In this document: positions 7,399 through 14,476 of the stretch, one piece after another | How positions within the stretch are numbered: the first letter of the stretch is position 1 | Layout of the letters: the number at the start of each line of letters is the position of its first letter | NCBI GenBank assembly: GCA_002405755.1 | Contig: DHMK01000080.1 | Location: 1 to 29,080 of the forward strand | From: Clostridiales bacterium UBA4644 | GTDB taxonomy: Bacteria; Bacillota; Clostridia; Oscillospirales; Butyricicoccaceae | DNA: 29,080 bases | Direction of reading: 5' to 3' | Notes under the pieces: model-generated | Databases searched by the model: none | What the model saw: the letters and a program-made list of their open reading frames with translations, nothing else | What the model was told of the DNA's origin: nothing | Position numbers and translations under genes: made by a program

Positions 7399-7409
7399 GG
7401 TGATTTTTT

Positions 7410-7862
7410 ATGCAGTGGAACCAGAAAGAAGCCGGCCTGCTGAAGGACCTGAAGGATCAGGAGCAGCTTTGCGTGAACAAATATACCCGCCACGCCCGCC
7501 AGGCCAAGGACCCCCAGCTGAAAAACCTGTTTACCCAGATCGCCCGCACCGAGCAGGAGCATCTCCGCACCGTGGCGGAGCTGGAGCTGGGCCGTCTGCC
7601 CCAGCTGGGCGGCGGCGGAGGACAGGAGCTGCCCCGGTTTTCCGGCGAATACAGCGGCTCCGCCGAGGACCGGCAAATGGACAGCTATCTTTGCTCCGAT
7701 GTGCTCTCCACGGAGAAGCACGCCTCCCACCTGTATGATACCTGCGTGTTTGAGTTTCGGGATCAGCCGGTGCGGAGCATTCTGAACCACATCCAGAAGG
7801 AAGAGCAGGAGCACGGCAAGATGCTCTACGACTATATGTCCGCCAACGGGATGTACAACTGA
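7410..7862 (+). CDS. CotF-like spore coat protein (ferritin-like fold)
   Basis: A 150-residue, mostly helical protein. The N-terminal half begins with a helix of the form KDLKDQEQLCVNKYTRHA and an ARTEQEHLRTV helix. The C-terminal half has DVLSTEKHASHLYD and IQKEEQEHGKMLYDYM, giving the paired ExxH pattern of the CotF/ferritin-like spore coat family. A Gly-rich linker lies at about 67-72. Members are laid on the spore coat in endospore formers, which supports a spore-forming host. The ribosome-binding site is GAGGTGAT. It converges on the phosphoribosyltransferase gene with a shared bidirectional terminator. Confidence 0.85.
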   Translation: MQWNQKEAGLLKDLKDQEQLCVNKYTRHARQAKDPQLKNLFTQIARTEQEHLRTVAELELGRLPQLGGGGGQELPRFSGEYSGSAEDRQMDSYLCSDVLSTEKHASHLYDTCVFEFRDQPVRSILNHIQKEEQEHGKMLYDYMSANGMYN

Positions 7863-7875
7863 AGCAGGCAGCCAA

Positions 7876-7911
7876 AAGCCCTCTCCCGGTTCCGGGAGAG
7901 GGCCTGTTTTT
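7876..7911. terminator. Bidirectional terminator between convergent genes
   Basis: A 12-bp stem (GCCCTCTCCCGG 7878-7889 with its complement 7892-7903) has T-rich tails on both strands: TGTTTTT on + and TTTT on the minus side. It serves both the coat gene and the phosphoribosyltransferase gene. It is a simple junction, unlike the two other convergent junctions of this window, which carry the 175-bp element. Confidence 0.9.
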
Positions 7912-7928
7912 GATCTTCTCTGGCTGGA

Positions 7929-8492
7929 TCAGTCCTGCTTGACGGTGCCGTCGGCGTTGAAGACGGGCAGCGGCTCCAGATAAATGATGTCGTCCCGCTT
8001 CTGGGCCTCGCCCTCCGCCAGGATGGCCATTTTTCCGCAGATGATGCCGCCGGCCTTGTTCACCAGCGCCTCGATGGCGGCCAGCGACTGGCCGGTGGAG
8101 ATCACGTCGTCCACGATGAGGATCCGCTTGCCCTTCATCCGCTCCGCATCGGCCACGTCAAGATAAAGATGCTGGTCGGCGTCGGTGGTGATGGAGCGCA
8201 CGTTGGATTCAAACACGCCGGTCATATAGAGCTTGGGATGCTTCCGGGCGATGAAATAATAAGCGTCCTCATGCTGCTGGGCCATTTCATGGGCCAGGGG
8301 GATGCCCTTGGCCTCGGCGGTGATCAGATAATCATATTCGGGAGCCTTGGCCAGCAGATCCCGGGCGCAGGCCACGGTCAGCGGCGCGTCGCCGAAGATC
8401 ACAAATGCGCCGATATAAAGCTCGTCGCTGACGCGGCAGATAGGCAGGCTGCGCTCCAGCCCGGCGATGGTCATTTTGTAATAATGCTGCAT
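7929..8492 (-). CDS. Purine phosphoribosyltransferase family protein (adenine/xanthine PRTase-like)
   Basis: A 187-residue type I phosphoribosyltransferase. The PRPP-binding loop is LIVDDVISTGQS (about 126-136, acidic pair Asp128/Asp129), preceded by TAEAKGIPLAH near 58-68, as in adenine and xanthine PRTases. It would convert a free purine base and PRPP to the nucleotide in the cytoplasm. The exact base cannot be told from sequence. It is divergent from a purine permease, which supports a salvage role. Its promoter (8547-8574) is a consensus sigma-A site. AGAGG lies about 8 nt before the ATG. Confidence 0.85.
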   Translation of the reverse strand: MQHYYKMTIAGLERSLPICRVSDELYIGAFVIFGDAPLTVACARDLLAKAPEYDYLITAEAKGIPLAHEMAQQHEDAYYFIARKHPKLYMTGVFESNVRSITTDADQHLYLDVADAERMKGKRILIVDDVISTGQSLAAIEALVNKAGGIICGKMAILAEGEAQKRDDIIYLEPLPVFNADGTVKQD

Positions 8493-8517
8493 AACAAAGG
8501 CCTCTTTCTTTTATTCT

Positions 8518-8536
8518 GGACCCCCTGCGGGGGATC
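8518..8536 (-). other. Leader hairpin of the phosphoribosyltransferase gene
   Basis: ACCCCC and GGGGGA arms around a short loop lie in the predicted 5' leader, about 15 nt upstream of the ribosome-binding site. It may stabilise the transcript or control initiation; nothing more specific is visible. Confidence 0.4.
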
Positions 8537-8546
8537 AAACAATATC

Positions 8547-8574
8547 ATTATACCTGCTCCGCCGCAAATGTCAA
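8547..8574 (-). promoter_or_regulatory. Consensus sigma-A promoter of the PRTase gene
   Basis: On the minus strand, TTGACA (complement of 8569-8574), a 16-nt spacer and TATAAT (complement of 8547-8552). Both hexamers are perfect. The predicted start is near 8540, giving a leader of about 48 nt. Confidence 0.85.
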
Positions 8575-8580
8575 ATTCCC

Positions 8581-8623
8581 CCGGCGTTTTTCCCGGAAAA
8601 AAGCACATTTTTTGAAAAACCGG
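8581..8623. promoter_or_regulatory. Dyad between divergent purine-salvage promoters
   Basis: CCGGCGTTTTTC (8581-8592) opposes GAAAAACCGG (8614-8623), with an inner A6/T6 pair (8597-8602 and 8608-8613). It is centred between the -35 boxes of the leftward and rightward promoters, so it is positioned as a shared operator or an A/T bend. It does not match the B. subtilis PurR box as I recall it. Confidence 0.4.
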
Positions 8624-8634
8624 CAGAAAAGGGC

Positions 8635-8663
8635 TTGCAGGATCCGTCTCCGTCCTGTAAACT
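8635..8663 (+). promoter_or_regulatory. Promoter candidate for the purine permease
   Basis: TTGCAG (8635-8640), a 17-nt spacer and TAAACT (8658-8663) with an extended TG immediately before the -10. A short hairpin with GTGC/CCGGGC and GCCCGG/CAC arms (8673-8696) follows in the leader. The leader of roughly 55 nt is too short for a purine riboswitch. Confidence 0.55.
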
Positions 8664-8723
8664 GAAAGCGTCGTGCTCCGGGCGCTGCCCGGCACGAATG
8701 CTTTATGACAAGGAGAGACCCCA

Positions 8724-10148
8724 ATGGAAAAGCTGTTTCATCTGAAAGAACGGGGCACCACCGTCCGCACCGAGCTGACGGCGGGCCTGACCACCTTTAT
8801 GACCATGGCGTACATCATCGCCCTGAACCCCAATCTGCTCACCGGCTTCGGCGCAGAGGGCATGGGACTCTGGAACGGCGTGTTTCTGGCCACCTGCATC
8901 GCCTCCGCCATCGGCACCATTTGCATGGGCCTTCTGGCCAACCAGCCCTTCGCCATGGCGCCCGGCATGGGTCTCAACAGCTTTTTTGCCCTGGTGGTGA
9001 CCAATGTAGCGGGTCTCACGGGCATGACCTATCTGCGCTCCTTCCAGTCCGCACTGGTGATCATCCTGGTGGAGGGCGTGATCTTCCTGATCCTCTCCGT
9101 CTTCAACGTCCGGGAAAAGATCGTGGAGGCCATCCCGCTGGGCGTGCGGCTGGGCATCGGCCCCGCCATCGGCCTGATGCTGATGAACATCGGCTTCGGC
9201 TCCAACGCCGGCGTTTATTCCGACAAGGGCGGTCCCTTCTTCGCGATGCGTGATTTCTTCGGCGCGCTCACCGCCGGCGCCGCCAGGGAGAGCATCGGCA
9301 GCGGCTACGGCGAGATGGTCCTCAATGTGATCACCATGTTCATCGGCCTGTTCATCATCGTGGCGCTGGACCACAAAAGGGTCCGCGGCGCGGTGCTTTA
9401 CGGCATTTTGGGCGGCTCCTGCATCCACTGGGCCGGCCAGGCCGTCTTTATGCACGCCAACCCCTTTGCCAGCCTGAAGACCGCCTCCTTCCTGCCCGCC
9501 TTCGGCGACATGGCGGAGACAACCCTCTTCAAGCTGGATTTTGCCGGCTTCGCCTCCATCGGCTGGTTCACCGTGGTAACGCTGATCATCACCTTCTGCA
9601 TCATCGATATGTTCGACACCATCGGCACGCTGGTGGGCACGGCCTCCAAGGCCGGCATGCTGGACGCGCAGGGCCGGATGCCCAAAATGAAGGAAGCCCT
9701 GCTGTCCGATGCCATCGGCACCGTGGCCGGCTCCCTCACCGGCACCTCCACCGTCACCACCTTTGTGGAATCTGCGGCCGGCGTCGCCGCCGGCGGCCGC
9801 ACCGGTCTGACGGCCATCGCCACCGGCATTCTCTTCCTTCTGTGCATCTTCATCGCGCCCATCGCCGCCCTGATCCCCGCCGCGGCCACCTCCTCCGCCC
9901 TGATCTATGTGGGCATCCTGATGCTCAGCAACCTGAAGAAGCTCGACTTTGACGACCTGACCCAGCTTTTGCCCGTGATGGTCATGCTGCTGGCCATGCC
10001 CATTTCCGGCTCCATCGGCCACGGCATTGGTCTGGCGCTGATCACCTTCACCGGCATCAAGCTGCTCACCGGCAAGGCCCGGGAGGTCTCTCCCCTGACC
10101 TATGTGCTTTCGCTCATCTTCCTGATCAAGTTTTTCCTGGCGGTATAA
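8724..10148 (+). CDS. NCS2 family purine permease (AzgA-type adenine/guanine/hypoxanthine transporter)
   Basis: A 474-residue polytopic membrane protein. The N-terminus has the AzgA pattern ELTAGLTTFMTMAYI (about 13-27) and ANQPFAMAPGMGLNSFF near 72-88, the substrate-binding half-helix of this branch. Later signatures include FDTIGTLVGTASKAG and GSLTGTSTVTTFVESAAGV near 340-350, then several long hydrophobic helices to the C-terminus. Total length and helix density (about 12-14) match the family. It imports purine bases with protons, feeding the divergent phosphoribosyltransferase. AAGGAGA precedes the ATG. It converges on proS, and the gap holds copy A of the 175-bp element. Confidence 0.92.
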   Translation: MEKLFHLKERGTTVRTELTAGLTTFMTMAYIIALNPNLLTGFGAEGMGLWNGVFLATCIASAIGTICMGLLANQPFAMAPGMGLNSFFALVVTNVAGLTGMTYLRSFQSALVIILVEGVIFLILSVFNVREKIVEAIPLGVRLGIGPAIGLMLMNIGFGSNAGVYSDKGGPFFAMRDFFGALTAGAARESIGSGYGEMVLNVITMFIGLFIIVALDHKRVRGAVLYGILGGSCIHWAGQAVFMHANPFASLKTASFLPAFGDMAETTLFKLDFAGFASIGWFTVVTLIITFCIIDMFDTIGTLVGTASKAGMLDAQGRMPKMKEALLSDAIGTVAGSLTGTSTVTTFVESAAGVAAGGRTGLTAIATGILFLLCIFIAPIAALIPAAATSSALIYVGILMLSNLKKLDFDDLTQLLPVMVMLLAMPISGSIGHGIGLALITFTGIKLLTGKAREVSPLTYVLSLIFLIKFFLAV

Positions 10149-10171
10149 CGCCGCCCCTGCATGACAGACAA

Positions 10172-10199
10172 AGCGGGCCGCTCCTTCGAGCGGCCCGCT
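10172..10199. terminator. Terminator hairpin, left of element copy A
   Basis: A 12-bp stem (AGCGGGCCGCTC 10172-10183 with 10188-10199) around CTTC. It shares 29 identical nucleotides (10173-10201) with the hairpin to the right of the element (10380-10408). On the minus strand it is followed by TTTGTCTGTC, so it is placed to end proS transcription after it has crossed the element. Confidence 0.8.
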
Positions 10200-10202
10200 G
10201 AG

Positions 10203-10377
10203 ACTGTCGAAAAACCGCTTCGCTGGGTTTTTCTCGACAGTTTGGCTCCGGCCTGCGGGCCGGTTTCACCGATTTTTTGCGAAAAATCGGCGGGTCACGG
10301 TGTTTTTTCCCGGCACATGTCCGTGAAAAAACATCCCATAGGAAAAAGCCTGCAGTTCTGCAGGCTTTTTCGACAAG
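10203..10377 (+). repeat. 175-bp multi-hairpin element, copy A
   Basis: A non-coding element found again, inverted, at 17436-17610 with the same length and 10 differences by eye. The ends carry imperfect terminal inverted repeats: TGTCGAAAAA at 10205-10214 and its complement at 10366-10375. Internally it folds into successive hairpins: 10203-10241 (with one bulge), a CCGGCC/GGCCGG stem near 10248-10263, CCGATTTTT/AAAAATCGG near 10269-10290, a CACGG/CCGTG region near 10296-10325, and AAAAAGCCTGCAG with its complement at 10343-10370. No ORF is present. It resembles a MITE or structured RNA and belongs to no family I can name. Confidence 0.85.
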
Positions 10378-10379
10378 CT

Positions 10380-10422
10380 GCGGGCCGCTCCTTCGAGCGG
10401 CCCGCTGATTTTTGTTCTTTTT
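10380..10422 (+). terminator. Terminator hairpin, right of element copy A
   Basis: An 11-bp stem, GCGGGCCGCTC (10380-10390) with 10395-10405, followed on + by TGATTTTTGTTCTTTTTT. It is the T-tailed terminator of the purine permease transcript, which must run through the element to reach it. It is the second copy of the 29-nt sequence at 10173-10201. Confidence 0.85.
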
Positions 10423-11861
10423 TAGTATGCGACGCCCCAGAGGATCATCTTCTTCGCCTTGCGGCCGCAGATGGGGCAGGTCTCGCCCAGCTGCTCCTGC
10501 TGCAGGGGCATGCAGCGGGAGGACATACCGCCCTCCTCCTTCATCTTCAGCTCGCACTCCAGCTCGCCGCACCACATGGTCTTGATGAAGCCGCCCTTTT
10601 CCGCCTGCAGGCGCTTGGCCTCCTCCAGAGAGTTGGCCTGGGTGATGTGCTGGTCCAGGTTCTCCTTGGCCTTGCGATACATTCCCTGCTGCACCAGCTC
10701 CAGCTGCTCCTGCACGGCGCTCTCCAGCGCATCCAGCGGCGTGACGGTCTTTTCGCCGTCGTTGCGGCGCACCAAGACGCACTGTCCGGCCTCCATATCC
10801 CGGGGGCCGATCTCCACCCGCAGGGGCACGCCCTTCATCTCATACTGGGCGCACTTCCAGCCCATGGAATTGTCGGAATCGTCCACCTTGACCCGCAGGC
10901 CCGCGGCAGTGAGCCGCTCCTTCAGGGCGTTGGCCGCGTCCAGAACGCCGGGCTTATGCTGGGCCACAGGCAGGACGATGACCTGGATAGGGGCGATCTT
11001 GGGGGGCAGGACCAGACCGTTGTTGTCGCCGTGGGCCATGATCACCGCGCCGATCATGCGGGTGGTGGAGCCCCAGGAGGTCTGGAAGGGATACTGCAGC
11101 TTATTGTCCCGGCCGGTGAAGGTCACGTCGTAGGCCCGGGAGAACTTGTCGCCGAAATAGTGGGAGGTGGCGCCCTGCAGGGCCTTGTGGTCCTTCATCA
11201 GGCATTCCACGGTGTAGGTGGCCTCCGCGCCGGCAAACTTCTCCTTCTCGGTCTTCTGGCCGGGCACCACGGGGATGGCCAGCACATTCTCAAAGAAGTC
11301 CGCATAGCAGCGCAGCTGCTGCTCGGTCTCGGCCTGGGCCTCCTCCGCGGTCTCATGGAGCGTGTGGCCCTCCTGCCACCAGAACTCTCTGGAGCGCAGG
11401 AAGGGGCGGGTGGTCTTTTCCCAGCGGATGACGGAGCACCACTGGTTATAGAGCATGGGCAGCTCCCGGTAGGAATGGAGCACATTGTGCCAATGATCGC
11501 AGAACATGGTCTCGGAGGTGGGACGGAAGGCCAGCCGCTCCTCCAGCTTCTCGCTGCCGCCCATGGTGACCCAGGCCACCTCGGGGGCAAAGCCGTTGAC
11601 CAGCTCGCCCTCCTTCTTCAAAAGGCTCTCCGGGATGAGCACGGGCATGGCCACGTTTTCATGGCCGGTCTTTTTGAACTCGGCGTCCATAATGCGCTGG
11701 ATATTCTCCCAGATGGCATAGCCATAGGGCCGCAGGATGGTAAAGCCCTTCACGCTGGCATATTCCACCAGCTCCGCCTTCCGGCAGATATCGGTATACC
11801 ACTGAGTAAAATCCTCCTCCATGGAGGTGATGGCGTTCACCGCCTTTTTTTCGTTGGCCAT
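10422..11861 (-). CDS. proS: Prolyl-tRNA synthetase, eukaryote/archaeal-like short form
   Basis: A 479-residue class II synthetase charging tRNA(Pro). It lacks the bacterial insertion editing domain. Motif 2 region is VIRWEKTTRPFLRSREFWWQEGHT and motif 3 is GSTTRMIGAVIMAHGD. An anticodon-binding domain follows, then a C-terminal zinc-like domain with CGELECE and CPICGRKAK, ending in WGVAY. The terminal Tyr and C-terminal domain mark the archaeal/eukaryotic-type ProRS that some Firmicutes use. Start ATG 11861 is chosen over an upstream in-frame ATG because AAGGAC lies 12 nt before it and the extra 17 residues are atypical. No T-box leader is seen. Confidence 0.95.
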   Translation of the reverse strand: MANEKKAVNAITSMEEDFTQWYTDICRKAELVEYASVKGFTILRPYGYAIWENIQRIMDAEFKKTGHENVAMPVLIPESLLKKEGELVNGFAPEVAWVTMGGSEKLEERLAFRPTSETMFCDHWHNVLHSYRELPMLYNQWCSVIRWEKTTRPFLRSREFWWQEGHTLHETAEEAQAETEQQLRCYADFFENVLAIPVVPGQKTEKEKFAGAEATYTVECLMKDHKALQGATSHYFGDKFSRAYDVTFTGRDNKLQYPFQTSWGSTTRMIGAVIMAHGDNNGLVLPPKIAPIQVIVLPVAQHKPGVLDAANALKERLTAAGLRVKVDDSDNSMGWKCAQYEMKGVPLRVEIGPRDMEAGQCVLVRRNDGEKTVTPLDALESAVQEQLELVQQGMYRKAKENLDQHITQANSLEEAKRLQAEKGGFIKTMWCGELECELKMKEEGGMSSRCMPLQQEQLGETCPICGRKAKKMILWGVAY

Positions 11862-11903
11862 ATTCGGCACCGTCCTTTGCGTCGTTGACTTGATTTTGCG
11901 GGG

Positions 11904-11935
11904 TAAAAGCACAGGCCGCCCCGTCGGACGGCCTG
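11904..11935 (-). terminator. Terminator or attenuator after secG
   Basis: On the minus strand a 10-bp stem (arms 11912-11921 and 11926-11935, one G-T pair) is followed by TGCTTTTA. It lies between secG and proS and probably separates their transcripts partly. Confidence 0.65.
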
Positions 11936-11954
11936 CATAGGGGTCGCTTGCAGC

Positions 11955-12194
11955 TTAGAAGATCGCCAGAACCGCGGTGAGCAGGATAAACGCCACCGCC
12001 AGGATCACCGTGACCTTCTGCAGCTTTGCTTCCACAGAACGGCCCTTGTTCTTGCCGAAAAAGGTCTCCGCCGCGCCGGACATGGCAGAGCCAAGCCCTT
12101 CGGACTTGCCGTTCTGCAGCAGGATGAGCACGGTGATGACCACGCACACCAGCACCTGCAGGATGGTCAGGATCAGTTCAACAGTAGGATTCAT
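11955..12194 (-). CDS. secG: Preprotein translocase subunit SecG
   Basis: A 79-residue membrane protein of usual SecG length. Two transmembrane helices are visible, at about residues 5-23 and 58-78. The connecting loop has LLQNGKSEGLGSAMSG and the AAETFFGKNKG motif typical of SecG. It sits beside SecYE and stimulates SecA-driven export. Start ATG 12194 is preceded by GGAGG at about 10 nt; a longer in-frame start extends into the promoter and is rejected. It is transcribed from the promoter at 12256-12284, upstream of proS. Confidence 0.94.
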   Translation of the reverse strand: MNPTVELILTILQVLVCVVITVLILLQNGKSEGLGSAMSGAAETFFGKNKGRSVEAKLQKVTVILAVAFILLTAVLAIF

Positions 12195-12255
12195 AATAAC
12201 AGGCCTCCAGTTATGATTGAGCCGGATGACTCCGGGGATAGCTACAGCAATATGC

Positions 12256-12284
12256 ATTTTACCATAAAAAAATGGCAAAAGCAA
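12256..12284 (-). promoter_or_regulatory. secG promoter
   Basis: On the minus strand, TTGCTT (complement of 12279-12284), 17 nt, TAAAAT (complement of 12256-12261). The -35 sits in the loop of the upstream operon's terminator hairpin. Confidence 0.7.
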
Positions 12285-12293
12285 GCCATTTTT
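12265..12293 (-). terminator. Terminator of the transketolase-malic enzyme operon
   Basis: On the minus strand AAAAATGGC pairs with GCCATTTTT (arms 12285-12293 and 12268-12276) around TTGCTTTT, with a continuing T run. It lies 30 nt beyond the malic enzyme stop and overlaps the secG promoter. Confidence 0.8.
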
Positions 12294-12322
12294 CCCTGTA
12301 AAGCGGGGGAAAATGGGATTTT

Positions 12323-13495
12323 TTATGTCCGGATCACGCCGGAACGGCGGGCCGCCTCCGCCACGGCCCCGGCCACGGCCGGGCAGACCCGGGGATCCAG
12401 CGCGGCGGGCAGGATATTGGTGGGCGAAAGCTCCTCTTCCGGGATCAGCGCGGCCAGCGCATGGGCCGCCGCCAGCTTCATCTCGTCGTTGATCTCCCGG
12501 GCGCCTGCGTCCAGCGCGCCCCGGAAGATGCCCGGAAAGGCCAGCACGTTGTTCACCTGATTGGGATAGTCCGAGCGGCCCGTCGCCGCCACCAGCGCCC
12601 CCGCCGCCAGCGCTTCCTCCGGAAAGATCTCCGGCGTGGGATTGGCGCAGGCAAAGACGATGGCGTTTTTCGCCATGGTGCGGACCATCTCCGGCTTGAG
12701 CACGCCGGGGGCGGAAACGCCGATGAACACATCCGCCCCGGGCAAAACCTCCGCCAGCGAGCCGCGGCGCTTTTCCGGATTGGTCTGCCTTGCCATGTCC
12801 AGCAGGTCGCCGGTAAGGTCCGGCCGGCCCTCATAGACCGCGCCGCGGATATCCGTCATGATCACATTGCACAGGCCCACGGAGCAGAGCAGCCGGATGA
12901 TGGCCGTGCCGGCGGCCCCGGCCCCGGAGGTGACCACGCGGATCTCCTCCAGCGATTTTCCCGCCAGCTTCAGCGCGTTGAGCAGGCCCGCCAGAACGAT
13001 GACGGCGGTGCCGTGCTGATCGTCGTGAAATACGGGGATATCGCAGCGGGCCTTCAGCTTCCGCTCGATCTCAAAGCAGCGGGGGGCGGCGATGTCCTCC
13101 AGATTGATGCCGCCAAAGGAGCCGGCCAGCAGCGCCACCGTCTCCACGAACCGGTCCACCTCCTTGGTGCGGACGCACAGGGGAACGGCGTCCACCCCGC
13201 CGAAGGCCTTGAACAAAGCGCATTTGCCCTCCATCACCGGCATGCCCGCCTCCGGACCGATATCGCCCAGGCCCAAAACGGCGGAGCCGTCGGTGACCAC
13301 GGCCACCAGATTGCCCCGGCCGGTATAGGTATAGCTCAGCGCCGGATCGTCCCGGATCCTCAGGCAGGGCTCCGCCACGCCGGGGGTATAGGCGACGGAA
13401 AGATCGTGGGCGTCGTTCAGGGGGCATTTGGACACGATCTCCAGCTTGCCCCGCCAGCGCGCGTGGGCCTGCAGCGCCTCTTCCCGCAGATCCAT
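12323..13495 (-). CDS. NAD(P)-dependent malic enzyme (oxaloacetate-decarboxylating)
   Basis: A 390-residue short bacterial malic enzyme converting malate to pyruvate and CO2. It shows KCPLND then SVAYTPGVAEPC (catalytic Tyr), EGKCALFKAFGGVDAVPL (catalytic Lys), PVFHDDQHGTA (metal-binding Asp), the nucleotide-binding GAGAAG, and ACANPTPEIFPEEA. There is no phosphotransacetylase domain. A start at 13501 would overlap the transketolase stop (ATGA), but GAGGAA then sits only about 2 nt away. ATG 13495 gives about 8 nt and is preferred. It is the last gene of a three-gene operon; cofactor preference is not determined. Confidence 0.92.
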   Translation of the reverse strand: MDLREEALQAHARWRGKLEIVSKCPLNDAHDLSVAYTPGVAEPCLRIRDDPALSYTYTGRGNLVAVVTDGSAVLGLGDIGPEAGMPVMEGKCALFKAFGGVDAVPLCVRTKEVDRFVETVALLAGSFGGINLEDIAAPRCFEIERKLKARCDIPVFHDDQHGTAVIVLAGLLNALKLAGKSLEEIRVVTSGAGAAGTAIIRLLCSVGLCNVIMTDIRGAVYEGRPDLTGDLLDMARQTNPEKRRGSLAEVLPGADVFIGVSAPGVLKPEMVRTMAKNAIVFACANPTPEIFPEEALAAGALVAATGRSDYPNQVNNVLAFPGIFRGALDAGAREINDEMKLAAAHALAALIPEEELSPTNILPAALDPRVCPAVAGAVAEAARRSGVIRT

Positions 13496-13497
13496 GC

Positions 13498-14460
13498 TCA
13501 TTTCCTCGCCATAGCCGCGCGAACGGCCCGGACGATATGCTCGGCGGTCAGATCGAAGCGGCGGCGCAGGAAGTCCTCCGTGCCCACCTCGCCAAACTCG
13601 TCCTCCACGCCCACCATTTCCACGGGCACGGGGCAGCTGCGGCTTAAGCTGTTTGCCACGGCGGAGCCAAGGCCGCCCAGGATATTGTGGTTTTCGGCGG
13701 TGACCACGCAGCCGCAGCTGCGTGCATATTCCGCCAGCGTCTCATCGTCCATGGGCTTCCAGGTGAAGGCGTTGAGCACGGCGATCTGCACGCCCTCCCG
13801 CTCCAGCAGAGCGGCGGCCTTCAGGGCCTCGCCCACCATGATGCCGGAGCAGACCACGGCGGCGTCGGCGCCCTCCCGCAGGCGGGCCAGCTTGCCCAGC
13901 TGGAACTGGGAGCCCTCTTCAAAAACGCCAACGGCGTTTTTCCGCAGCAGGCGGATGTAATAGACGCCATATTCCTTCTCCAGCGTCTGGATCAGCCAGC
14001 GGAGCTGGACGGAGTCCGTGGGCTCCACCAGGGTGATCTTGGGAATGGACATCAGCGTGCCCATATCCTCAAAGGGCATATGGGTGCCGCCGTTGTAGGC
14101 TGCGGTAACGCCGGGGTCGGAGCCGACGATGCGCACATTGGCCTTGGCGTAGGCGCAGGAAATAAAGATCTGGTCTACGCAGCGGCGGGAAGCGAAGGGC
14201 CCGAAGGAATGGGCAAAGGGGATCATGCCGGCGGCGGAAAGGCCCGCGGCCACGCCGATCATGTTGTTTTCCTGAATGCCGCAGTCCACGGCCCGGTCGG
14301 GAAACTCCTGAAAGAAGGGCTTCACGCCGGAGGACCCCACCAGATCGGCGTCCAGAATGCAGATCCGGTCGTTTTCCCGGGCCAGCTCCTGCAGCGTCTG
14401 GCAATAGACGGCCCGCATCTCCCGGGCTTCCTTTTCAAAAACGGATTTTACCTGATACAT
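13498..14460 (-). CDS. Transketolase, C-terminal subunit
   Basis: A 320-residue protein corresponding to the pyrimidine-binding and C-terminal domains of transketolase. It begins with an EARE-x-YCQTLQELARENDRI segment and has DADLVGSSG, the ECGIQE-like DCGIQENNMIG containing the catalytic Glu that activates TPP, and the C-terminal domain with VVTAENHNILGGLGSAVA. AGGAGG at 14470-14475 directly abuts an ATG at 14469 but is 9 nt from ATG 14460, so the later start is chosen. It pairs with the adjacent N subunit to move two-carbon units between sugar phosphates. Confidence 0.93.
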   Translation of the reverse strand: MYQVKSVFEKEAREMRAVYCQTLQELARENDRICILDADLVGSSGVKPFFQEFPDRAVDCGIQENNMIGVAAGLSAAGMIPFAHSFGPFASRRCVDQIFISCAYAKANVRIVGSDPGVTAAYNGGTHMPFEDMGTLMSIPKITLVEPTDSVQLRWLIQTLEKEYGVYYIRLLRKNAVGVFEEGSQFQLGKLARLREGADAAVVCSGIMVGEALKAAALLEREGVQIAVLNAFTWKPMDDETLAEYARSCGCVVTAENHNILGGLGSAVANSLSRSCPVPVEMVGVEDEFGEVGTEDFLRRRFDLTAEHIVRAVRAAMARK

Positions 14461-14476
14461 CTCTGCCATCCTCCTT

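Noticed and set aside
7368..7409. A sigma-E/sigma-K type promoter before the coat gene, suggested by CATACTTT
   Set aside because: The match to the -10 is weak and no convincing -35 could be placed.
8664..8723. Purine riboswitch upstream of the permease
   Set aside because: The leader from the predicted start is about 55 nt and lacks the three-way-junction sequence core.
8703..10022. Long minus-strand frame opposite the purine permease
   Set aside because: His/Gly/Asp-rich composition typical of an antisense shadow, while the + strand encodes a clear NCS2 permease.
11862..11955. T-box leader for proS
   Set aside because: The space is too short and no T-box core sequence is seen; only a terminator-like hairpin after secG.
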